A stretch of DNA of 48,095 nt from the NCBI GenBank assembly GCA_015059245.1, contig SVAU01000012.1, positions 1-48,095 of the forward strand, in the 5' to 3' direction. Below, one piece after another: positions 41,669 to 48,095 of the stretch (position 1 is its first letter; the number at the start of each line of letters is the position of its first letter). The notes below the pieces were generated by a model. That model had not been told where the DNA came from. It worked only from the letters and a program-made list of their open reading frames with translations, and made no database searches. The position numbers and the translations under genes were made by a program. This stretch comes from Bacillota bacterium (lineage in GTDB: Bacteria; Bacillota_I; Bacilli_A; RF39; UBA660).

Positions 41669-43682
41669 ATTCAGTATATTCACAACTACTACATACAGTA
41701 GTATTATTTTTATCTAGTAACATTTCTCCACATTCTGGACATTGTCTATTTATTGGTTTATACCAATAAGCAGTTTTACATTTTGGATATTTATCACATC
41801 CATAGAAGACTTTACCTCTTCTACTTTTCTTTTCAATTATATTTCCAGAACATTTAGGACATCCACATATTTCTGTTACTACTACTTCTTCTTTCTTGAT
41901 ATATTTACATTCAGGATAGTTAGAACAAGCAACAAATTCACCATATCTACCAGATCTAATAACTAATGGACTTCCACAATCAGGACAACTTTCCCCAGTT
42001 TGTTCTGCTTCCTTCTTTTCCATATTCTTAAAAGCATCTTCTACCATAGGTTCAAATTTGCTCCAGAATTCTTTTAATACTTCAATATTATCTAACTTAG
42101 CTTCAGCTATTTCATCTAAATCTGTTTCCATATCAGCTGTATATTCTACATTAATAATATCACTAAATCCTTCTTGTAATTTATCAGTAGTTTCTATACC
42201 AACTTTAGTAGGTACAAACTTTTTATCTTCTACAGTAACATAATCTCTAGCTTTAATAGTTTCCATTATTGTTGCATATGTAGAAGGTCTACCTATACCA
42301 AGTTTTTCTAGTTCTTTAATTAATGTACTTTCAGTAAATCTAGGAGCAGGTTTAGTAAAGTGTTGTTCACTTAATACTTCATCTGCAGTTAAAACAGTAA
42401 TACCTTCTAATTCAGGTAATACTACATCTTCACTACTTTCATAGTTACTATATACTTTTAAGTACCCATCAAATATTAAGATACTTCCAGTAGCTTTAAA
42501 TTCATAATCATTATTTAGTAATGTAACAGCAGTAGCTTTTACTTTAGCATCAGCCATTAAGCAAGCTAAACTTCTAGCATATATTAAACTATATAATTTA
42601 TATTCATCAGGAGTTAAATATTTTTTTAATGATTCTGGTGTTCTATAAGCACTAGTTACACGAATACCTTCATGGGCATCTTGCATATTATCGTTTTTCT
42701 TTTGTTGTTTAACATAACCAACATACTTATCTCCATAAGTTTCTTTAATATATTTAAATGCTTCGTTAATAAATTGAGGTGATAATCTTTCACTATCTGT
42801 ACGCATATATGTAATAAGACCAACTGTCTCACTACCAATATCAATACCTTCATATAACTTTTGAGCAACTCTCATAGTCTTACTACTAGCAAAATTCAAT
42901 TTATTAGCAGCAACTTGTTGTAAAGTACTAGTTTTAAACGGCATAACACCTTTTTTATTCTTTTCCTTACATTCTACATTACTGACTTGATAAGTCTCTC
43001 CTAATGAGTCTAAAACATGTTTAACCTCATCTTCATTATGTAATTCTAATTTTTCACCTTTATACTTTTCAGCATCAGCTTTCATACTACCAAATACTGC
43101 AGTAATACTCCAATATTCTTCAGGTATAAAAGCCTCTATTTCTCTTTCTCTATCAACTATAAGTTTAAGAGCAACACTTTGAACTCTACCAGCACTCTTA
43201 CCACCAGTCTTAGATTGCATTAACTTAGATAATCTAAAACCAATAATTCTATCTAGTATTCTTCTAGTTTCTTGACTCTTAACTAAGTCAATATCTATAT
43301 CTCTAGCATTATTAAATGCTTCAATAATAACATCTTTAGTAATTTCATTAAAAGTAACACGTTCATAGTTTTTCTTTAAACCTAACGCTTCTTTTAAATG
43401 CCAACTAATAGCTTCCCCTTCACGGTCAGGGTCGGTTGCTAAATATATTTCATCACTATCTTTAGCTAACTTCTTTAAATTAGAAATAACTTTACTCTTC
43501 CCCTTCATAGCTATATATGAAGGAGAAAAGTCATTTTCAACATCAACACCTAAACCAAACTTACCAGTTGTAGCTAAATCTCTAATATGTCCCATACTAG
43601 CAACTACAGTATAATCACTACCTAAATACTTTTCTATTGTTTTACTCTTACTAGGAGATTCCACTATAACTAATTTTTTCAT
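41667..43682 (-). CDS. topA: DNA topoisomerase I (type IA)
   Basis: Relaxes negative supercoils by single-strand cleavage through a 5'-phosphotyrosyl intermediate. The 671-residue protein has the TOPRIM domain (KKLVIVESPSKSKTIEKYLG at the start; YLATDPDREGEAISWHL near 90) and the active-site region GLITYMRTDSERLSP with the catalytic Tyr. RPSTYATIMETIKARDYV follows near 465. The C-terminus holds zinc fingers of the CPDCGSPLVIRSGRYGEFVA type, one CPKCSGNIIEKKSRRGKVFY repeat and a final CPEC...CSSC pair. The start is the ATG at 43682, with AGAAAGGAAA upstream. It ends the rbgA - rnhB - LtaS-like - topA stretch, an order broadly kept in Firmicutes. Confidence 0.98.
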   Translation of the reverse strand: MKKLVIVESPSKSKTIEKYLGSDYTVVASMGHIRDLATTGKFGLGVDVENDFSPSYIAMKGKSKVISNLKKLAKDSDEIYLATDPDREGEAISWHLKEALGLKKNYERVTFNEITKDVIIEAFNNARDIDIDLVKSQETRRILDRIIGFRLSKLMQSKTGGKSAGRVQSVALKLIVDREREIEAFIPEEYWSITAVFGSMKADAEKYKGEKLELHNEDEVKHVLDSLGETYQVSNVECKEKNKKGVMPFKTSTLQQVAANKLNFASSKTMRVAQKLYEGIDIGSETVGLITYMRTDSERLSPQFINEAFKYIKETYGDKYVGYVKQQKKNDNMQDAHEGIRVTSAYRTPESLKKYLTPDEYKLYSLIYARSLACLMADAKVKATAVTLLNNDYEFKATGSILIFDGYLKVYSNYESSEDVVLPELEGITVLTADEVLSEQHFTKPAPRFTESTLIKELEKLGIGRPSTYATIMETIKARDYVTVEDKKFVPTKVGIETTDKLQEGFSDIINVEYTADMETDLDEIAEAKLDNIEVLKEFWSKFEPMVEDAFKNMEKKEAEQTGESCPDCGSPLVIRSGRYGEFVACSNYPECKYIKKEEVVVTEICGCPKCSGNIIEKKSRRGKVFYGCDKYPKCKTAYWYKPINRQCPECGEMLLDKNNTTVCSSCEYTE

Positions 43683-43724
43683 AACAATTTCCTTTCTAAC
43701 GTTATTCAAAGTTGAGAAATCTTA

Positions 43725-45932
43725 TTATTCAGTAGTTTGAGGTTCACTTTCTACTACGGGAGTTTCTACTTCCCTTGAAGGAATTTCTTCATTTGTTGTA
43801 TCAGCTACTGGATCAACAACTTCATTTGAAGGAGTATCTTCAGTTGTAGTATTATCTACTACAGGTTCTTCAACAACATATTTTTTCTTCTCTTTTTCTA
43901 AATAATTAAAATAATCTTTCTTAATAGCTAAATTAGACATTGATATTCTATAATCAATAGAATCATTTATAGCTTTTATTTCTTCTTTTGTATATGTAAC
44001 ATTTGCTTGATGATAAGTTATTTTACCATTAGATGCATTATAGTATGCAACAGGATCTTTCCATGAACCATCAGCAAATACTACTCTATTTTCATATGAA
44101 TCAGATAGTATATCAAATCCAGCATATAATCTTGGATCATAATCTAATCCAAATAGATTAGCTACTGTAGGAACTATATTCATATATGTAGTATATTCAT
44201 CAAATTTTTGACCAGTTAATTCAGAATTGTATATTACAAATGGTGTTTTATCAACATTTCTTTGAGTACCAACATTATAATCAAAATATGTATTTAATGT
44301 TTGATTAGTTAATCCATAAGGATAATGATCAGAATACATTACTATTACAGTATCTTGTAATTTACCTTGTTCTTCTAATCCTTCAATCAATGCACCAATA
44401 GCTAAATCAAATTCTTTTAACTTAGACATATACCTCTTAAGAGATGTATTATACTTAGTACTTTTAAATAATGCAATATGTTTATCTCCTAATTTACTAT
44501 ATTGTGTATATGGTTGATGTGCAGATACAGTAGTTAACCAAGCCATAAATTTTTCTTGATCTTTAGTTTTTTCTAATACTTTTTCAACTAATGCAACATC
44601 ACTAGGCCATTCTTGATATACGTTACTATATGGAATTCCTAATGCTTGTACACCATAGTATTTACCACTACCCATATTTGGATGATAAACTTTTCTATAA
44701 TAATAATGTTCAGTATAGTTATGATAACTAGTAGTAGTATATCCAGCATTATTGAATAGATTAAATATAGCTTCTGGATATTTATTATTTCTATAAATAT
44801 TAGCAGTACATACGTTATTTATTGTAAATAATGATACCATACCACTCATTTCATTATTACCAGTAGAACATGCATTTCTAGGACTATATGCATTATCCCA
44901 AGACCAACCTTCAGTATATAGTTTATACATATTAGGATAATAATCTGGATTTAATAATATTGTATTAGTAGATTCCATCATAATTACTATTAAGTTTTTA
45001 TCTTTAAACATTCCAGTATAATCATTTTTTTCTGTAATAGCTTTACTACTATAGTAATTATGTAATGTTTTCATTGTTTTATTTTTTTCATTTTCAATTA
45101 CTTTATTCCATAAAGTATCATCAATATATCTTGTATAATCATTAATAATTTGTTCTTCTTTTTGGAATTCAATTACTTTTTCTTCTTCCTTATTAGGAAA
45201 TAATACATTCTTAACATCTAATGTTACAAACACATTAGTACCAAATTGAGAAACTGCTATATTAGGCATATCAGGATTTAAGAATAATTCTTTAGTACTT
45301 TTAAGTTGTAATTCATTTTGCATAAATTCAGCAGTTAATGAATAGTAATAACCAAATCCAAAAGCACCAATAAATAATAAAGCCAATACTCTACTACCTA
45401 AATTATCTGCTTTTTGTTCTTTCTTTTTATTTTTTTGATTATCTTTCTTTCTATCTTCACTATCAAATTTATCAGAGAAATCTATTTGATCATTTCTTCT
45501 TAATCTTTCTATCTTCCTATCAAAGAAAATATAGAATAATAGTAATACTACTGTTGGAATTAATATTAAATAATAATTCCATTCAAAACTAGCTAAGTAG
45601 TCTCCAATATAATCTTTAACAGCACCAGCTTGAGAAGATGTACCAAATGAAATATATACACCTAAATAATTTAAGAAACCAACTTGTGCTATTGCATATA
45701 TTGAACTAGCTAAAGATATTAAGAAACAAACTATATTCCCTACTATTCTTCCTACAAAAGATAGTAATAAAGAGAATAATAAACTTATAACATTTATTCC
45801 TAAAAATATTCTTAATACAGCCCAATCAATTATTGGTGCTTTAACTACGTATCTAAATACTAATTCAGTAGCAAACATAGTTATCATTAATAAAATATAA
45901 TTTTTAAAAACCTTATTACATAAAACTTTCAC
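43725..45932 (-). CDS. LtaS-like lipoteichoic acid synthase / sulfatase-family phosphoglycerol transferase
   Basis: Membrane enzyme that transfers glycerol phosphate (or a related group) onto an envelope polymer outside the cell. Five transmembrane helices lie in about residues 10-200, with a Lys-rich cytoplasmic loop at 140-180. The external sulfatase-fold domain has LIVIMMESTNTILL (E320), ACSTGNNEMSG with predicted nucleophile T357 (as in the GKTSDSE region of LtaS), and VIVMYSDHYPYG with Asp-His metal ligands. The C-terminus (about 675-735) is a low-complexity tail of Pro, Thr, Glu and Val that LtaS normally lacks. The GTG start at 45932 overlaps the last base of the rnhB stop (TAGTG), indicating coupling. 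It supports a Gram-positive-type envelope. Confidence 0.9.
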   Translation of the reverse strand: MKVLCNKVFKNYILLMITMFATELVFRYVVKAPIIDWAVLRIFLGINVISLLFSLLLSFVGRIVGNIVCFLISLASSIYAIAQVGFLNYLGVYISFGTSSQAGAVKDYIGDYLASFEWNYYLILIPTVVLLLFYIFFDRKIERLRRNDQIDFSDKFDSEDRKKDNQKNKKKEQKADNLGSRVLALLFIGAFGFGYYYSLTAEFMQNELQLKSTKELFLNPDMPNIAVSQFGTNVFVTLDVKNVLFPNKEEEKVIEFQKEEQIINDYTRYIDDTLWNKVIENEKNKTMKTLHNYYSSKAITEKNDYTGMFKDKNLIVIMMESTNTILLNPDYYPNMYKLYTEGWSWDNAYSPRNACSTGNNEMSGMVSLFTINNVCTANIYRNNKYPEAIFNLFNNAGYTTTSYHNYTEHYYYRKVYHPNMGSGKYYGVQALGIPYSNVYQEWPSDVALVEKVLEKTKDQEKFMAWLTTVSAHQPYTQYSKLGDKHIALFKSTKYNTSLKRYMSKLKEFDLAIGALIEGLEEQGKLQDTVIVMYSDHYPYGLTNQTLNTYFDYNVGTQRNVDKTPFVIYNSELTGQKFDEYTTYMNIVPTVANLFGLDYDPRLYAGFDILSDSYENRVVFADGSWKDPVAYYNASNGKITYHQANVTYTKEEIKAINDSIDYRISMSNLAIKKDYFNYLEKEKKKYVVEEPVVDNTTTEDTPSNEVVDPVADTTNEEIPSREVETPVVESEPQTTE

Positions 45933-46585
45933 TATCTAATCACAACCTTCGCATCTTTAATTAAATCACTAACCGGCTTATAAGTAAACCTATAATTTTT
46001 CAAAACCCCATATTCTTTAATTTTTTCTAAATGAGCCTTAGTAGGATAACCTTTATGTTTAGCAAATTCATATTCCGGATATTCTTTATCTAATTCATAC
46101 ATCATTCTATCTCTTGTAACTTTAGCTATAACAGAACCTGCTGCAATACTTAATGATAAAGCATCTCCATGTATTATATCCTTATAAGGTATATCTATAT
46201 TAGTAAGTTTCATAGCATCACTTAATACAAATTCAGGCTTAACTTCCATATTTTCTATAGCAAGTTTCATAGCTAATCTAGAAGCTTCTAATATATTAAT
46301 CTCATCTATCTTTTCAGGACCAACAATTCCAACCCCTACGCTTATAGCGTCTCTTAATATTATATCATAAAGTTTATCTCTTTTCTTCTCAGAAAGTTTC
46401 TTACTATCATTTAAACCTTCTAGTTCATAATCTTTAGGTAATATAACACAAGCCGCAACAACAGGACCTACTAAAGGTCCTCTTCCAACTTCATCAACAC
46501 CACCTATTAAAGTAATTCCTTGCTGATATAATTCTTTTTCGTATTTAAGTAAATCAATGTTTTCCAATGTTTCTTTTTTCTTCAT
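45932..46585 (-). CDS. rnhB: Ribonuclease HII
   Basis: Removes ribonucleotides embedded in DNA by cutting the RNA strand of RNA-DNA hybrids. The protein has GGVDEVGRGPLVGPVVAACV carrying the catalytic Asp-Glu pair, SDSKKLS-like NDSKKLSEKKRD, FVLSDAMKLTNIDIP with the third Asp, and SIAAGSVIAKVTRDRMM with the fourth region; length about 217 residues is typical. The start is uncertain: the ATG at 46585 gives a normal N-terminus, while TTG codons just upstream (46597) would add four residues. It overlaps the preceding gene by 32 bases and the following LtaS-like gene by one. Order rbgA - unknown - rnhB resembles the ylqF-rnhB pair of Bacillus. Confidence 0.97.
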   Translation of the reverse strand: MKKKETLENIDLLKYEKELYQQGITLIGGVDEVGRGPLVGPVVAACVILPKDYELEGLNDSKKLSEKKRDKLYDIILRDAISVGVGIVGPEKIDEINILEASRLAMKLAIENMEVKPEFVLSDAMKLTNIDIPYKDIIHGDALSLSIAAGSVIAKVTRDRMMYELDKEYPEYEFAKHKGYPTKAHLEKIKEYGVLKNYRFTYKPVSDLIKDAKVVIR

Positions 46586-47168
46586 ATTTTTCAACAAACT
46601 CTCTATTTGATTCCCAACTCATTATTTCTTTAATTGCCTCAGGAGTAACAGGAAACTTAGATAATAATTCTTCTTTATTTATTTTATACATTTCTTCAAA
46701 TTCTGTGTGTGTTACTTTAAGTATTTTTCTTCTTGTTAATCCTTCATTACGTAATAATACTTTAGCATGTTCGGTTTGTAAGTAACATAAACGCGCATAT
46801 ATAGTATCAATTCCTGTCATTAAATCTTTAGGATGATTTATTAATATATTGTATCTTGCTAATTCACCAGTTCTAAAGCTTACTACATTAGCTAACATTA
46901 AGAATTTTATAAATAATTCTTCTTTATTAGAATGTATTATTGCTGGCCAATTCATCATAGAAATCAACATATCTCTATAATCTACACCAACTAATTCAAA
47001 AAAACTAATTGTTTCATCTATATTCTTTAAAAATGTATCTTTAGTACTTCTATTAAGTAAATAATGAGAAATCATTGCATAAAATTTTTCTATTTCTTTT
47101 TCATCTAAAAATTGTTCTAAAAATAATTTATCATTTAATATTTTCTTTAAATCTTCACTAAGTTGCAT
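46554..47168 (-). CDS. Hypothetical helical protein inserted between rbgA and rnhB
   Basis: A 204-residue cytoplasmic protein, MQLSEDLKKILNDKLFLEQF and on, predicted almost entirely helical. It has repeated helix-turn-helix-like blocks (KNIDETISFFELVGVDYRDM and LARYNILINHPKDLMTGIDT; GLTRRKILKVTHTEFEEMYK) that resemble short solenoid repeats such as mTERF type, though I cannot confirm that. No motif or signal is seen. It starts two bases after the rbgA stop and overlaps rnhB by 32 bases, so it is coupled to both and is likely involved in RNA or ribosome biology by association. Bacillus has no equivalent between these two genes. Function unknown. Confidence 0.75.
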   Translation of the reverse strand: MQLSEDLKKILNDKLFLEQFLDEKEIEKFYAMISHYLLNRSTKDTFLKNIDETISFFELVGVDYRDMLISMMNWPAIIHSNKEELFIKFLMLANVVSFRTGELARYNILINHPKDLMTGIDTIYARLCYLQTEHAKVLLRNEGLTRRKILKVTHTEFEEMYKINKEELLSKFPVTPEAIKEIMSWESNREFVEKYEEKRNIGKH

Positions 47169-47170
47169 AA

Positions 47171-48064
47171 TTAATCAATCCTATCAAATGTTATTCCTTT
47201 AACTCTTTCATTCTTTATATCTTCTAAAATAGTTTTACTTACTCTATCATAATCTATTTCTCCACCAGATATAACAGCTCCTATTTTTCTTCCAATAGTA
47301 TCATAAACTTCATCTAATAAATCATTATCTACATAATCTAAATTATATCTAGATTTTAATATATCAGGATAATTATCATTTAATTTATTTAATATATGTA
47401 TTGCAATTCTATCTACTGGTAATATATCTCTTGGTATAGCAGTTAAACTAGCTAAGTTTAATGCTACTTCTTCTTCACTTAATTTAGGCCATAATATACC
47501 AGGACTATCTAATAATAGGATACCACTAGTAGTCTTTATCCAAGATAAACTCTTTGTTACTCCAGGATTATTACCTATTACAGCAACCTTTTTACCAGCC
47601 ATTCTATTTATTAAAGTACTCTTCCCTACATTAGGTATACCAATTACTAAAGCTCTAATTTCTTTCTTAGCTAATCCCTTAGCTTCTCTTTTATCTTGTA
47701 TGTCTTTAGTAATCTTATGTGTTAATTCTACTATTTCATTTACTGAATTATTTTGTGATAAATCAACAGCTACAACATAATAGCCTTTATCTTCATAATA
47801 TTTAATCCATTTCTTAGTTTCATTCATATCACAAAGATCCTTCTTAGTCATAACTAATATTCTAGGCTTATCTTTAAGTAATTCATCTATATCTTTTATC
47901 TTAGATGACTTAGGCATTCTAGCATCTATAACTTCATAAACTATATCAATAAGATCATATTTTTCTTTAATTAATCTTTTAGTTTTAGCCATATGGCCAG
48001 GATACCAGTTAATGGAAGAAGAAGAAAAACTTTTTTCAGATTTGTTTGAGTCATTTTTTTTCAT
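47171..48064 (-). CDS. rbgA: Ribosome biogenesis GTPase RbgA (YlqF)
   Basis: Circularly permuted GTPase needed for late assembly of the 50S subunit. The 297-residue protein shows the YlqF order: INWYPGHMAKTKRLIKE at the start, VIDARMPKSSK, VMTKKDLCD (G4) before GIPNVGKSTLINRMAGKK (G1), then NNPGVTKS (G2) and LLDSPGILWP (G3). The C-terminal helical RNA-binding domain follows. The ATG at 48064 has AAAGGAAAG upstream. It heads the rbgA - unknown - rnhB - LtaS-like group. The promoter is not visible because the right edge of the window is only 31 bases away. Confidence 0.97.
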   Translation of the reverse strand: MKKNDSNKSEKSFSSSSINWYPGHMAKTKRLIKEKYDLIDIVYEVIDARMPKSSKIKDIDELLKDKPRILVMTKKDLCDMNETKKWIKYYEDKGYYVVAVDLSQNNSVNEIVELTHKITKDIQDKREAKGLAKKEIRALVIGIPNVGKSTLINRMAGKKVAVIGNNPGVTKSLSWIKTTSGILLLDSPGILWPKLSEEEVALNLASLTAIPRDILPVDRIAIHILNKLNDNYPDILKSRYNLDYVDNDLLDEVYDTIGRKIGAVISGGEIDYDRVSKTILEDIKNERVKGITFDRID

Positions 48065-48095
48065 AAATATACTTTCCTTTCCGAATTTATAATTT

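Noticed and set aside
41060..42243. Plus-strand frames opposite the ParB-like gene and topA (41060-41281, 41742-41966, 42058-42243)
   Set aside because: They are opposite intact genes, lack ribosome binding sites and have aromatic- or Ser-rich translations without domain signatures.

Overview
This AT-rich window (most genes near 30% GC by eye) looks like a chromosomal segment of a low-GC Gram-positive bacterium, probably an uncultured gut-type member of the Bacilli/Erysipelotrichia/RF39 neighbourhood. The evidence is HrcA/CIRCE heat-shock control, sigma-A promoters with TTGACA and TATAAT (often an extended TGnTATAAT), GGTGAT/GGAGG ribosome binding sites, LtaS-like and D,D-carboxypeptidase envelope enzymes, a superoxide reductase suggesting anaerobic life, and U-rich hairpin terminators after most units. 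Long genes contain TGG for Trp and no in-frame TGA, so the standard bacterial code applies rather than the mycoplasma code. Taxonomy is an inference.

Layout. 1-3725: hrcA-grpE-dnaK on the minus strand behind a promoter flanked by two CIRCE operators; dnaJ is not downstream, and a partial oligoendopeptidase F follows. 3796-7152: an M15 peptidase and a large membrane-anchored protein. 7237-20938: an accessory-looking zone holding two copies of a two-gene module, each a very large helical-repeat protein with a shared Cys-containing C-terminal domain plus a small cold-shock-like protein (7237-12748 plus strand; 20938-17412 minus strand). Between them lie a lipoprotein, hemW, a Sel1-repeat protein and a dicarboxylate/amino-acid symporter. 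20995-23497: an AI-2E family permease, then two tandem ~590-nt structured RNAs with no coding capacity, each with its own promoter and terminator, probably ROOL-class. 23498-26606: a small protein, a CNNM/CorC-like protein, a DUF2974 hydrolase and a Nudix protein. 26734-30557: a LysR / radical SAM / NADAR-DHH fusion operon. 30714-31066: a region with a 22-residue hydrophobic peptide and a convergent structured RNA, resembling a type I toxin-antitoxin locus. 31067-36671: small metabolic, redox and metal-transport genes (DUF4186, VOC, superoxide reductase, CDF, ZIP, HD) and an operon of unknown membrane proteins. 36751-38872: a BspA-like surface protein with eleven 29-residue repeats, whose promoter has nine consecutive G residues between -35 and -10, an apparent phase-variable switch. 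38929-48064: housekeeping genes lepA, a ParB-like protein, topA, an LtaS-like enzyme, rnhB, an unknown gene and rbgA.

Most worth following up: the duplicated giant-protein module, the tandem large RNAs (compensatory base changes between the copies support folding), the poly-G promoter, the candidate type I toxin-antitoxin locus, and the NADAR-DHH fusion operon. All assignments were made by reading the sequence; no database search was run.
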